Below, one piece after another: positions 9,833 through 19,873 of a stretch of DNA of 50,310 nt. Source of the stretch: Bacteroidales bacterium (GTDB lineage: Bacteria; Bacteroidota; Bacteroidia; Bacteroidales; UBA932); contig JALOCI010000019.1 of NCBI GenBank assembly GCA_023227835.1, forward strand, positions 1 through 50,310. The letters run 5' to 3'. The number at the start of each line of letters is the position of its first letter. The first letter of the stretch is position 1. The notes beneath the pieces were generated by a model that was given only the letters and a program-made list of their open reading frames with translations, made no database searches and was not told the origin of the DNA. The position numbers and the translations under genes were made by a program.

Positions 9833-12800
9833 TTATATCTTTCTCCACACAGGCAGGAAGAAAACAATGCCGATAATAGAGAAGATGAGGCCTCCCATAG
9901 TGCCTACTGCAAATGAAAACCAGAACTGCTCGTCTTTCCCGTCGAACAGGAATGGCAGCAGGCCGAGAACAGTAGAGATTATGGTTAACAAAATTGGGAT
10001 AATCTTGTAATTATAGGCTTTAATGTAAAGGTCCAGAGGATTGCGCAGTCTGAGAGATGCCGCTCCTTTGGGCCTTTTAAGTATATTATATTGATTTATA
10101 ATGTATATCCCGGCATTGACGGATATTCCGCAAAGCATAATCATGGCCGCAAAGCCACCCTGGTCGAATGTGTATCCTGTAAAATAAAACGTAAGGAAAA
10201 GTCCTATCAAGGAGAGCGGAATCATCAATATTATCAGGAGTGGTTGTAACAGGGACTCAAAGAGCATTGAGCAGATGAAGTATATTATTGCAATAACAAG
10301 CAAGAGAAGCAGGAATAACTTACTTTTTGAAAAATCCCATTCATAATCCTCGGTTTCGGCTTTATAACCGATAGGCAAAACCTCTTCGTTCAATCTCTTT
10401 ATCTCTCGCTTCTTTACTCTGGATGAAAGTTCATACGAACCTATAAAATCGTACGAAACGACCAGCCTGTATTGCTGATTCTCCTTGTAAATGTCGTTAC
10501 CGCTCTTTCTCATCTCAATCTCGCCTATTTCTGAAAACTTCACCTCCTGTTCATTCACTATTGAAAGGTGCTCATTATAGAGATTCCATACATCAAACTT
10601 ATTCAGGTTCGAGGAGACCACTTTTACAGGAACCTTTTCGTCACCAACAACCAACGATGCGGCACTTTGATTGAAAAGCTGGTCTTGCAAGGCCATATAT
10701 ACATCGGCGGGAGTCATCCCGAGCACAGCCATAGTGTTGTAGTTGTAATCAATGAAATACTCATTTCTTGCACTCCTTTCGCCATAACGCCGGTTCCCGC
10801 TGATTTCAGGCTTGCTTACCCTTTGATTCTCAGAGAGGCTTTTAACTGCGTTCTGGCAGTATGAATAAAGCTGATCATAATTATAACCTGTTATAATAAT
10901 GCTGTTGGAACCAAAAGAGCCTGAACCCACATAGTTATTGAACCCGTTTTCGTCTATCCCGTACACTGCCCATGTAGCTCCGCCAAAATCTATAGCCTTT
11001 GCAATTACCTCTTGTTTTAGAAACAGCGGAAACTCACTATTCTCATACTCTTTCTTGAAAGTGACCTCTATTGAGGCATTTTTATATGAACTAATAGTTG
11101 TGTTGAACATTTTTATCTGAGGAAACTTTGTAAGGAAGTTTTCCATATTCACCACAATGTCGTTCAACTGTTTGGTCGTACAGCCGTCCGGCAGGCCGGC
11201 TTGTATAGATATGGATTTTTTTGCAGGCTCTCTTCCGTAGCCGTATGTCTTTACATTTTGTGAGAAAAGCCGTAGAGTTCCTCCAAAGATTTTCTCTGCA
11301 ATATTTTTTACATCATTTTGATAAAATGAGCTGCCGATTGTTTTGTTGTAGGCTTTATCCCAAAAACTCTCCTCCTTTTCAATTTTTGAGGGGAGATAGT
11401 GTAAAGGAAGGCCGAACCCGAAGATCAGCAGCAGAATAAATATCCACCGGTGACCTCTGCCGAATGAAATATATCGTTTGTAAAAGTTATTAAACCTTAC
11501 AGTCCGTCTTAACGAGGAGGTATTTTGTGAAGACCTGAAACCGCCTACGGGAAGTTTGTCTACAAGCGCAGGAACAAGTATCAGTGATATAATCAGGGAG
11601 ACTGTCAGGTTTATTATTATTACTGCCGAGAACTCCACTAAGTTGACTTTCTCTTTCTCCGGCAGGAAGAAGATGACCGTAAGCGCACCTATTGTGGTAA
11701 AAAGTGCTCCCATAATTGCGAGGAACGCTTTTCTGTCACGGAAATAGCCGTAATGGGAGATCATAATAATGCTGGAGTCGATAATCATTCCCAGAGAGAC
11801 CGTTATTCCGGCAAGCGAGTATATATGTATCTGAAGTTTGAACAGATAGTAGAAGATAAATGCAATGAATAAGTTTGCAATTAGTGTGATAATGATGATT
11901 GAGAGATAGCGGAGACTCCTGGTTGCCAGGAATACAAATGCCAGCAGGAAAAGAATGGAGAGAATTGTCCTTCTCAATATCTTGTTCAGTTCGGTTTTCA
12001 GCTCTTCCGAAACATCATAAGAGAGAGTAGCAGAAAACTTGTCCGGGAACTCTTTTTCCAGCTCTTTCATCCGGGTTTTCACAGTATTGCAGAGGTCGAT
12101 AGTGTTTATCCCCTTTTCAGGTACAATTGAGAGGTTTATTGTATTCAACCCGTTTATACGATTGTAGTAGGAGGGCTCTCTCTCCTTGTAAACCGTTTTG
12201 GTGATGTCATCAAGCCTTATAATCCGGCCGTCAACATTCCTGATCGGTATTTGCCCGAATTTGCTCCCTTTTGAAGAGGTGGTAAGTATTATCGCCTTGC
12301 TCTCTATACTGCCTATGACATCGTCTGAGCCGGCGTATGTGCTAATGGCGCTTGTAATGTCTTCGGGTGAGACCCCTATTTTTCTCAAATAGTCAGGATT
12401 AAATGAGACCTCTATGAAGTAAGGTGTGGCTCCGGAGAGGTTTGCTTCGGCAATTCCGTCAATAAGAGACAATTGCTTTACAATGTGTTCCTTTGCATAC
12501 TCTTCTATCTGATTGGTGGGAATTCCTGCATTTATAGTGTAAAATAAAACAGAGCTTGTGTTTTCTCCAGTATATGAAGCTGAAAAAAGAGGATAGGTTA
12601 CCCCTTCCGGAAGCTTCGGATAAATTCTCCTTATCTGTGATGCTATTTCAAAACGGACAGCATTTATGTCTGTCTTTGGTTTCAGGGTGATTGAGATGTT
12701 CCCTGTCTCCTTGCCGGAAGTAGAGCTTACCTCTTTAATGCCTGATATTGCAGAGATTACCCCCTCTAATTTTGAGGTAACTTCAGATTCAATCACGCGG

Positions 12801-12949
12801 GCTGAGGCTCCCGGCCAATTGTAGCTGATTCTTATATTCTTTTGCTCGTAAGTGGGAGTGTACTGAATGCTCAGTAACGGGGTTATCCCTGCTCCGACTA
12901 TCACAAGAACAACAAATACAAGTATCACAGAGAATGAGGAGAGTTTCAT
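9833..12949 (-). CDS. RND efflux permease, second (divergent) subunit
   Basis: Inner-membrane resistance-nodulation-division transporter of 1038 residues, the normal AcrB-like size. The first helix (about 7-27) is followed by a porter domain starting YNWPGASARVIESEV, then helices 2-6, a second porter half, and helices 8-12. Its TM4 reads GMIIDSSIIMIS around residue 391: the first aspartate of the AcrB D407/D408 pair is kept but the second is Ser, and the later acidic residue is also Ser. TM10 (CGISVNAGIYIIN) lacks the AcrB K940 lysine. The start ATG overlaps the stop of the upstream permease as ATGA, so the two should be made in a fixed ratio. It probably forms a mixed trimer with that protein, as in MdtBC. 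Substrate unknown. Confidence 0.93.
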   Translation of the reverse strand: MKLSSFSVILVFVVLVIVGAGITPLLSIQYTPTYEQKNIRISYNWPGASARVIESEVTSKLEGVISAISGIKEVSSTSGKETGNISITLKPKTDINAVRFEIASQIRRIYPKLPEGVTYPLFSASYTGENTSSVLFYTINAGIPTNQIEEYAKEHIVKQLSLIDGIAEANLSGATPYFIEVSFNPDYLRKIGVSPEDITSAISTYAGSDDVIGSIESKAIILTTSSKGSKFGQIPIRNVDGRIIRLDDITKTVYKEREPSYYNRINGLNTINLSIVPEKGINTIDLCNTVKTRMKELEKEFPDKFSATLSYDVSEELKTELNKILRRTILSILFLLAFVFLATRSLRYLSIIIITLIANLFIAFIFYYLFKLQIHIYSLAGITVSLGMIIDSSIIMISHYGYFRDRKAFLAIMGALFTTIGALTVIFFLPEKEKVNLVEFSAVIIINLTVSLIISLILVPALVDKLPVGGFRSSQNTSSLRRTVRFNNFYKRYISFGRGHRWIFILLLIFGFGLPLHYLPSKIEKEESFWDKAYNKTIGSSFYQNDVKNIAEKIFGGTLRLFSQNVKTYGYGREPAKKSISIQAGLPDGCTTKQLNDIVVNMENFLTKFPQIKMFNTTISSYKNASIEVTFKKEYENSEFPLFLKQEVIAKAIDFGGATWAVYGIDENGFNNYVGSGSFGSNSIIITGYNYDQLYSYCQNAVKSLSENQRVSKPEISGNRRYGERSARNEYFIDYNYNTMAVLGMTPADVYMALQDQLFNQSAASLVVGDEKVPVKVVSSNLNKFDVWNLYNEHLSIVNEQEVKFSEIGEIEMRKSGNDIYKENQQYRLVVSYDFIGSYELSSRVKKREIKRLNEEVLPIGYKAETEDYEWDFSKSKLFLLLLLVIAIIYFICSMLFESLLQPLLIILMIPLSLIGLFLTFYFTGYTFDQGGFAAMIMLCGISVNAGIYIINQYNILKRPKGAASLRLRNPLDLYIKAYNYKIIPILLTIISTVLGLLPFLFDGKDEQFWFSFAVGTMGGLIFSIIGIVFFLPVWRKI

Positions 12950-15900
12950 CCTTTACGCTTGTTATAAATATTGTAGTAGAAAACCGGGATGAAAAAGACG
13001 CTGACAATGGTTCCCATCACCATACCTCCGATAAGTGCAAGAGAGAGCGGGTACTGAAGGTCTGATCCTATGTCTCCACGGACAAGGAATGGAGCAATTG
13101 CGAGAATGGTTGTCAAACTTGTCATAATTATTGGCTTCAGCCTTCTTGAGCCTCCGGTCATAATTGCCCTGAGAAGTGAGTAGCCATCCTTCCTCAACCT
13201 GTTGATTGTGTCAACCTTGAGTATGGAGTCATTGATAATAATACCTGCCATGACAACCAGTCCTATCATTGACATAAGGTTAATACCTGAGCCGCATACC
13301 CAAAGCAACAACATGGCTGCAAATACATCAACGATAATCTCAGAGAGAATAATGAATGGTTGTATAAGAGATTCAAATTGAGCAGCCAGAATGAAAAATA
13401 ATAACAGAAGAGCAACAATCAGAATTATGGCAAGTTCCCCTATCATCTCCCTGTTCGAGAAATAGCTGCCGGAGAATGTTACATCGAAATCTTTATCTCT
13501 GTTTGCAATACTTTTTATTGTACTTATGGACTCTTTGACATCCTTGTCCGGTATTGTGAGGTTCAGGGGATAGTAATCACCTAAAGTTCCGGAGGTAATG
13601 CTCTTGAGGTCTCTTACGCGGGTCTCATGCATCACAACCGAGAGAGGAATCTCGGTTCCGTCTTCATTTATGACGGTTGTCATAAGCAGATCTGCCGTTG
13701 GGTCCGATGACTCTCCAACTGTTACCGGCACAGAATAGCTCCCCTCATTTATAGCAAAAACAGTGTTCTCCATTGTTGCTGTCTTCAGGGCATCGTACAC
13801 ATCGCTATATGATATCTTATATATCGACAACATCTCCGGGTCTGTCACAAACAATATCTGCTCCTGCCAAAGTACTGGCTCCATATACAGAGATGGCAGA
13901 GTGTCTGATATTTTTGACAGGAAGTTATTCAGCTTATCCGGGTCGGGGGCGCCTCCCTCTTTAGCCATAATCCTTGCAGTGAGATTGTAACCCTTGTCTG
14001 AAAAGACCATGTTGAAAATATTATCTGTCTGTGACAAGCGATACGCTGCATCCGGGTATCTCTCCTTGAGAAAATCTGTAACCCTTTTTTCCAGATCAGG
14101 CAAGCTTGATGGTTTGTCTGCCTTCAGGTAAAGTAATACCTCGGACTGTCCCAGATCCGGTGTATGTGAAAGCAGAAATTGCTGGTTTCCTACAAAAGAG
14201 CTGCTCTGAACAACACTATTTCCTGCAACATTTAGGACTTCGAGAGTTCTTCTGTCACTCTCCTCTGTTGTTATCGGAATATTCCAGTCTATCGAAACCA
14301 TTACATCATCGTGGGTAACAGGAGGAAGCTTGGACTTGTCAATCACATTATATATCAGCCAGGCACCGGGTATTGTTGAAAGGAATAAAACCCAGGCAAG
14401 TCTTTGATGGCGGAATGTCCATTTGAGCCCCTTCTCATATAGTGCCGTTATGTCTATTTTCTTAAGCCTTTCCAGAATCCGGTTCTCTTTGGACTCTCCC
14501 TTTTTCTTGTATAGTTGGTAGTAATAAACGGGTATCACAAGAACTGCCACTATGAGCGAGGAGAGTAGTCCGATTGAAACTCCGAGAGCCTGATCGTAAA
14601 AAAGCGCACCTGCGATACCGCTGAGAAAGACTAAAGGAATGAACACAGAGCATGTCGTCATCACAGAACTCAACATGGCGGAAAAGACCTCATTTACGCC
14701 TTTTACAACCGATTCCTTAAGAGAGAACCCTCTTTCCCGCAATTGCGTTATATTGTCAATAACAATTATCGAGTTGTCCACCATCATTCCAATACCCAGA
14801 ATCAGGCCGGAAAGAGATATAATATTGATTGAGATTCCGACAATGAAAAAGAAGAGTAAAGCCACTATCAAAGAGAGAGGTATAGTGATGGTTACAAGCC
14901 AGGGAGTGCGGAAATCCCTCATGAAGAGAAAGAGCACGATACAAGCGAGTATTGCTCCTATGATGAGATTATTCTTAAGATTCCCGATAGAGTAAGTTAA
15001 AAGTTCCGTCTGATCTCTTGTAACCTTAAACTCTATGCCCGGATACTCCTTTTCAAATTCCGACAAAGATTTATTAACAGCTTTTTTCAGATCATCCATC
15101 TTGGCATCGGACTGTTTGATAATTGCAAGAGAAATGGCCCTTTTACCATCGCTTCTTACCAGCCCTCTCTCCTCTTTTGCCTGTTCTGTGACTGTTGCGA
15201 GGTCCTTGAATTTATAGATTCTGCCGTCTATATTGAGTACTATGTTCTCAATCTCCTCACGTGTACGTATTTCAGAAATAAAACGGATGTCCCATCTGTA
15301 GTGCCCGTCTTTTATAGAGAGGTTTCCAAGTTTAAGATTGCTGTTTGAGATAGCATTCTTTAACCTTTTTTCAGTAATTGCGAGAGCACGCATCTTTTCG
15401 TTTTTCGGAGTAATGATAATTTCAGGCAGGGAGAGTCCGCTGATATCTACAAGAGCAATTTCCGGAACCTGTTCCAGTCTTTTGGATATAACTTCCGAGG
15501 CAAAACGGCTTAATTCAAGAAATTTCTCCGAATAATCATCTTTGGCCGTCATGTTGATAAAAAAGGCGGGAATGTCGGTCGCGTTAGCTTTTATAACCTT
15601 AGGCCGCTCAATATCTTTAGGCATGGATGATATTGCCTTGTCAACCTTTTCATTTACCTCGATAAATGTAAAGTCAATGTCGGTCCCAGGGTCAAATTCC
15701 ATGAAAATATCTGCACCATTGTCTTTAGACTCACATTTCAGCTCCTTTAGATGCTGTGTCTGCATCAGTTGAGGACGTAGTGACTTTACAATTGTCTTGT
15801 CAACTTCACGGGCAGAATATCCGGGAGCACTTATCTGGACTGTCACCTGTGGAATCTCAACATCCGGCATCAATGACACGGGAAGCATGGATATGGCAAC

Positions 15901-15972
15901 CAGACCCAGTACTACAACAGCTATAATCGACATTGTAACCGCTATGGGACGCTCAATGAGTTTGCCAATCAT
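12946..15972 (-). CDS. RND efflux permease, first subunit
   Basis: 1008-residue RND transporter. The N-terminus (MIGKLIERPIAVTMSIIAVV) is the usual cytoplasmic leader and TM1. TM4 carries GIGMMVDNSIIVIDNI near residue 399, keeping the first of the two proton-relay aspartates (second is Asn). TM10 is VMAGIIINDSILKVD, with Asn or Asp where AcrB has the relay lysine. Two porter halves and 12 helices are in the standard order. The gene starts 3 bases after the adaptor gene and overlaps the second permease by 4 bases. Together with the TolC-like protein and adaptor it should form a tripartite proton-driven pump. Lipophilic compounds are the usual substrates; nothing in the sequence selects one. 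Confidence 0.95.
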   Translation of the reverse strand: MIGKLIERPIAVTMSIIAVVVLGLVAISMLPVSLMPDVEIPQVTVQISAPGYSAREVDKTIVKSLRPQLMQTQHLKELKCESKDNGADIFMEFDPGTDIDFTFIEVNEKVDKAISSMPKDIERPKVIKANATDIPAFFINMTAKDDYSEKFLELSRFASEVISKRLEQVPEIALVDISGLSLPEIIITPKNEKMRALAITEKRLKNAISNSNLKLGNLSIKDGHYRWDIRFISEIRTREEIENIVLNIDGRIYKFKDLATVTEQAKEERGLVRSDGKRAISLAIIKQSDAKMDDLKKAVNKSLSEFEKEYPGIEFKVTRDQTELLTYSIGNLKNNLIIGAILACIVLFLFMRDFRTPWLVTITIPLSLIVALLFFFIVGISINIISLSGLILGIGMMVDNSIIVIDNITQLRERGFSLKESVVKGVNEVFSAMLSSVMTTCSVFIPLVFLSGIAGALFYDQALGVSIGLLSSLIVAVLVIPVYYYQLYKKKGESKENRILERLKKIDITALYEKGLKWTFRHQRLAWVLFLSTIPGAWLIYNVIDKSKLPPVTHDDVMVSIDWNIPITTEESDRRTLEVLNVAGNSVVQSSSFVGNQQFLLSHTPDLGQSEVLLYLKADKPSSLPDLEKRVTDFLKERYPDAAYRLSQTDNIFNMVFSDKGYNLTARIMAKEGGAPDPDKLNNFLSKISDTLPSLYMEPVLWQEQILFVTDPEMLSIYKISYSDVYDALKTATMENTVFAINEGSYSVPVTVGESSDPTADLLMTTVINEDGTEIPLSVVMHETRVRDLKSITSGTLGDYYPLNLTIPDKDVKESISTIKSIANRDKDFDVTFSGSYFSNREMIGELAIILIVALLLLFFILAAQFESLIQPFIILSEIIVDVFAAMLLLWVCGSGINLMSMIGLVVMAGIIINDSILKVDTINRLRKDGYSLLRAIMTGGSRRLKPIIMTSLTTILAIAPFLVRGDIGSDLQYPLSLALIGGMVMGTIVSVFFIPVFYYNIYNKRKG

Positions 15973-15975
15973 AAC

Positions 15976-17061
15976 CTAATTCTTTTTTCTCTTTATTTCC
16001 ACATTTGAACCGTCAGCCAGGTTGAGATTTCCGGAGGTGATAATAATATCACCCTCGTTAAGCTCAGCATTCTTGTCGATATTTGCTGTTACGGTGTGTG
16101 ATTCTGTGTTGGACATCTCAATTGTCACATACGTCCACATGGCTTTGTTTGTCTTTTTATCAAGCCGGAACAGAACATCAAAGTCATCCCTCATCACAAC
16201 GGCACTCTTTGGTACCACAAGCTTTCCCCTGATAAGATTCTCGACAATCACCTTTGTGTTCATCCCCTCAATTAGTTTCCCCGAATTATTGTTTACCATT
16301 GCCAGAACCTTGATCTGACCCTTGTCGTTCACAAGTGGGTTTATCTGAGTTACCGTGCCGGAGTAAAACTTTTCAGGATCGGAGTATGTACAGACTTTTA
16401 TGCTGCTTCCGACTTTGACAAAAGGAACTTCCGACTCAAGCAGTCCGAATTCCACTTCAAACCTTGTATCATCAATAAGGGTACATACAATATCTGAAAA
16501 GGCTTCGTGAGGTTTTGCGGTAAGATTTGCAACCTTGCCTGAAAACGGGGCGTATAGAGTTGTGTTTCTAAGGGCCTCTTCGGCTTGTCTTAGATCACCC
16601 TTGGCAGAAGTATATCCTGACCGGATCTTGATGGTTTTAAGCAAATCAGGAGGAACAGAGGAGGTGTCCTTAGAATACCCGTAACCTATCAGCTGGTCAT
16701 AAAACTCAAGTTCGGCCTTCGACATGGACAGTTTGGCCTGTTCAAGCTTATATTTCGCATCCTTTTGGTCGAGGCGGGCAATGGCTGTTCCGACCTTAAT
16801 GCTTTCACCATTCTTTACAAGAATTTCTGATATTGTACCGGAGTTGAGAAATTTCAGATCACTCTTAGTAACCGCTTTCAGCTTTCCATTGCTGATTATC
16901 TGCTTGTTGAAATTAACCCTCTTCAGGACCATTGTGTCCACCATGTTTTTTTCTGATACATAGTCGGCCTTATCCGTTACAGACTCCTCTTCCTTTGTCT
17001 TGTTGCCGGAGCAGGCTGCAATCATTAGCATTGACAGGAGAAATATTGCTTTTTTGTTCAT
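15976..17061 (-). CDS. RND periplasmic adaptor (membrane fusion) lipoprotein
   Basis: Connects the RND permeases to the outer-membrane channel. 361 residues. The N-terminus is a lipoprotein signal with the lipobox around Cys17 (LMIAAC), so the protein should be lipid-anchored. A lipoyl-like half (ISEILVKNGESIKVGTAIA) leads into a helical hairpin of roughly residues 95-150, then the second lipoyl half (NTTLYAPFSGKVANL), a beta-barrel domain and a membrane-proximal domain ending near KRKKN. The hairpin is short, as in many Bacteroidota adaptors. It lies 6 bases after the TolC-like gene and 3 before the first permease. The assignment is secure at family level. Confidence 0.94.
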   Translation of the reverse strand: MNKKAIFLLSMLMIAACSGNKTKEEESVTDKADYVSEKNMVDTMVLKRVNFNKQIISNGKLKAVTKSDLKFLNSGTISEILVKNGESIKVGTAIARLDQKDAKYKLEQAKLSMSKAELEFYDQLIGYGYSKDTSSVPPDLLKTIKIRSGYTSAKGDLRQAEEALRNTTLYAPFSGKVANLTAKPHEAFSDIVCTLIDDTRFEVEFGLLESEVPFVKVGSSIKVCTYSDPEKFYSGTVTQINPLVNDKGQIKVLAMVNNNSGKLIEGMNTKVIVENLIRGKLVVPKSAVVMRDDFDVLFRLDKKTNKAMWTYVTIEMSNTESHTVTANIDKNAELNEGDIIITSGNLNLADGSNVEIKRKKN

Positions 17062-17067
17062 AGTGGT

Positions 17068-18570
17068 TTAGTTTTCTGTTAGAAGGTTAAAATCTGTGAC
17101 TATCTCTTTTTTATCGAGGTAGTCATAGAGAGATATCTTACGTATTGAGTAGAAGTATTTCCAATAGTTGTTAAGGTCTGAGATATACCTTTTTACAGCG
17201 TTGTCTTTCTCTGTTTGAGCCGTATTGAGTTCGGTCACTGAAATCGATCCGTTCTTGAAACGCTCCATGGTAATGTCATACCTGAGTTTTGCTATTGAAT
17301 CATTGCGTGCGGAGATGCTGCATTGCATTTTCTGGTTGTTGAACTGCATAACTTTGATTAATATCTCCTGGCGGTATTCCGATTCAGTTTGTTCTATCTG
17401 GGTTTTTGCTATCTCTTCTCTTGATTTGGCAAGTTTGATCTTTCCTCGTCCAAGGCCCCAGTCAAGTATTGGCAGAGAGAGGCTTAACCCTACGATTTCC
17501 TGATCCATAGGATTTCTGTAGGAATCGGCAAGTTTTTCTCCCTTTTGATTTACTCCGAACTGTGCAAAGAGTTTGGCATTCAATCCTGCATTGGATTTGG
17601 CCTCAGCCACCTCTTGCCTGGCCGCAAGCATGTCAAGTTCATTGCTGAGGTTTTCAGATGAATTCTTTAGAGCACGATCCAGTACATCGGAATAGTCGAG
17701 CTGTATCTCAGGTCCCATTTCGGGCATAATAAGCTCAATTATGACACTTTCGTTATATCCCAGATAACTCCTTAATTTGAGCATCTCGGATTCGAAATTC
17801 ATCTTGCCGTCGTTGATTTCGAGTTGCGCATTATAAAGGCTCATCTTTAGCTGCAACAACTCGTTGTTTGTGATAGATCCGATTTCATACCTCTTTTCGG
17901 CAATGCTGACCGATAACTGAGTCGCGGCATAGTTCTTTTCTGCCATTTCAAGATTTTTCTGAGCAGAGAGGACTGAGAAAAACCGGTCTGCGGCCTCAAT
18001 ATTTATACTCTCCATACTTTCAAGATATACTTTTTGAATCCTGTCATACTCCTTAGGTTCTATCATCTTTTCCCACCTGAAGGAGTTGTATCCGTTTATC
18101 GGTTGTGAATAGACGAGGCTGACAGGAGTTGAGTTGTATGTTAAATTATCATAAGGGGCAAATTGGTCCAGTCTGTTGAGCGAAGAGGTCAGGGAGAGCG
18201 TTCCACCTGTAAGCCCGATGTTTTGATCTACAGAGAGAGAGAGGCTGTTGCTCATATTATTGTTTTCAACATAATTGAACTTTCCGGTCTCTGCATCCTG
18301 CAGTTTTGCAAGGTAACGGCTATAGCTTCCCAACGTTGCATTTAGATTGAGTGATGGCAGGAATTTTGCCTTAAATGTCCGGTACCGCCAGTATCCTGCA
18401 AGAAAGTTGTATTTTGCAATCATGGCTGCAGGAGACTGCTCCCTTGCCGTAGAGATTGCTTCGTCGAGAGTCATCCTCAAATGGTGCTCATTTGGCAGGA
18501 GATTTTGTCCCTGAGAAAATCCGTTTACGGAAATTATTGTCAAAAGTGTTAAAAAGGCAATTCTTACCAT
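17068..18570 (-). CDS. TolC-like outer membrane efflux channel
   Basis: 500-residue outer-membrane efflux protein. A cleavable signal peptide (about 1-19, ending NGFSQ) is followed by two repeats of the OEP fold: MTLDEAISTAREQSPAAMIA near the start and a second, similar helical block from about residue 270 (YSDVLDRALKNSSENL). Long amphipathic helices rich in Glu, Lys and Gln alternate with strands such as LSLPILDWGLGRGKIKLA, typical of the periplasmic tunnel and barrel. It sits 9 bases after a propeller lipoprotein gene and directly before the adaptor, so it supplies the exit duct of the pump encoded downstream. Family assignment is firm; substrate unknown. Confidence 0.93.
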   Translation of the reverse strand: MVRIAFLTLLTIISVNGFSQGQNLLPNEHHLRMTLDEAISTAREQSPAAMIAKYNFLAGYWRYRTFKAKFLPSLNLNATLGSYSRYLAKLQDAETGKFNYVENNNMSNSLSLSVDQNIGLTGGTLSLTSSLNRLDQFAPYDNLTYNSTPVSLVYSQPINGYNSFRWEKMIEPKEYDRIQKVYLESMESINIEAADRFFSVLSAQKNLEMAEKNYAATQLSVSIAEKRYEIGSITNNELLQLKMSLYNAQLEINDGKMNFESEMLKLRSYLGYNESVIIELIMPEMGPEIQLDYSDVLDRALKNSSENLSNELDMLAARQEVAEAKSNAGLNAKLFAQFGVNQKGEKLADSYRNPMDQEIVGLSLSLPILDWGLGRGKIKLAKSREEIAKTQIEQTESEYRQEILIKVMQFNNQKMQCSISARNDSIAKLRYDITMERFKNGSISVTELNTAQTEKDNAVKRYISDLNNYWKYFYSIRKISLYDYLDKKEIVTDFNLLTEN

Positions 18571-18579
18571 CTGAATTTA

Positions 18580-19866
18580 CTATTTGAGTTTAACCAGGAT
18601 AGCTATCGGGTTATCGTTTTCACTAATGTTTTCGGCCATCTTCTTGATATTTTCGGGACAATCGTTATCCTCAGCGTAAGTTATGAATTTTATTGCATCG
18701 ATATATCCAACCATATATTTTCCGTCACTTGTTATTGATTTAGGCCAGAAAGGAGGGCCGCCCTTGAGGTCATCCTTGAAACCCATCATGCCCTCTGAAG
18801 GCTCTTTCATTATTATAGTCTCTCCCTTTTTCTTGTCGAAATATCCGTAAGCTATAGTCTTTGTACCTAGAGGAGATATATACTTTTTGTATAGTCCCCG
18901 AAGGTTCTCCCATAGAAAAAGCTGGTTGTCGCTTTCAAGGCCTGTCATGATGTTGGTTATTACATCTATGTCAAAATTGTGCATTTGCGACTGTGTCTCG
19001 GGAGTGGGAGCATATTCCCCGAGATTGAAAATATAGAGGCTGTCTAGTTGATACTGTTCATTAATGTTGTAAATAACATTTTTGTTGGTGATAGTAGCCC
19101 TGGTTTTGTTGTGAAACGGATATGTCTGTAATAATTTAGCGCTCACCATTATTACTTCCTGAACTTTGCCGTTTATCGTTATACTTTGTCTATTTACTTT
19201 ACCACTAGCAGAGGTTGTATCTCTGTTCAGAATTTTTCCTATAGTTTTTGAACCTTTATCATATATGTAGGCGAGTATGCTTTTATCAGCCGGAGATGTG
19301 CCGTCAAGCTCTTCCATTATACCAATCGAACAAATGTAATTCCCATCGGACATGAATGTTGCACTACCAATTCTGCGATTTTCTGTCTCTGCAGGGACTT
19401 TTACCCTGTATACGAAATCACCGTCGATGTTATATTCGCAGATATCTCCCATGATATCGGAAACAAAGAGCCTTTCTGTGTTGTAGTTGTATCCTGCCCT
19501 AATTGGAAAGGCATACTCCTGCGGTCCTTTGCCGTTGTGATCAATTGTCTTTTTAAATTTGCCATCTTTGTCGAAGAGCTTGAAAACCTTATTGTTGTCA
19601 AATAGAATGAAAATCTCTTTTTCAAAGAGCATAGGCCGGGACATTCCGGACATTTCGCCCACAACACTGTTTTCGTTTGTCTGGAGAGGAATATAGGTTA
19701 TATCCCCGGCAATCTCGCTGAGGTTTGCGACACGGGCATCAGGAAGGGCTCCTACAATGTCGATTACCCTGTTTTCATTTTTTTTGGCCGAGCTGCAAGA
19801 AATGAGCATTATTGCAATTATCAGGTATGCTATGTGCTTGATAATGAAAATTAGCGGGCTTTTCAT
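18580..19866 (-). CDS. 6-bladed beta-propeller lipoprotein (pump-linked, second)
   Basis: 428-residue lipoprotein of the Bacteroidota 6-bladed beta-propeller group (DUF5128/NHL-like). The signal ends in the lipobox MLISC with Cys24. After a short linker comes the group signature DIVGALPDARVANLSEIAG, then blade strands such as KVFKLFDKDGKFKKTIDHNG and GKGPQEYAFP. Its C-terminus (FKDDLKGGPPFWPKS, then ENDNPIAILVKLK) is shared with the two neighbouring paralogues. No enzymatic motif is visible; propellers of this type usually bind ligands or partner proteins. It is 7 bases from the preceding paralogue and 9 bases before the TolC-like gene, so it should share their mRNA. Its role in efflux is unproven. 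Confidence 0.85.
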   Translation of the reverse strand: MKSPLIFIIKHIAYLIIAIMLISCSSAKKNENRVIDIVGALPDARVANLSEIAGDITYIPLQTNENSVVGEMSGMSRPMLFEKEIFILFDNNKVFKLFDKDGKFKKTIDHNGKGPQEYAFPIRAGYNYNTERLFVSDIMGDICEYNIDGDFVYRVKVPAETENRRIGSATFMSDGNYICSIGIMEELDGTSPADKSILAYIYDKGSKTIGKILNRDTTSASGKVNRQSITINGKVQEVIMVSAKLLQTYPFHNKTRATITNKNVIYNINEQYQLDSLYIFNLGEYAPTPETQSQMHNFDIDVITNIMTGLESDNQLFLWENLRGLYKKYISPLGTKTIAYGYFDKKKGETIIMKEPSEGMMGFKDDLKGGPPFWPKSITSDGKYMVGYIDAIKFITYAEDNDCPENIKKMAENISENDNPIAILVKLK

Positions 19867-19873
19867 GGTTGTT

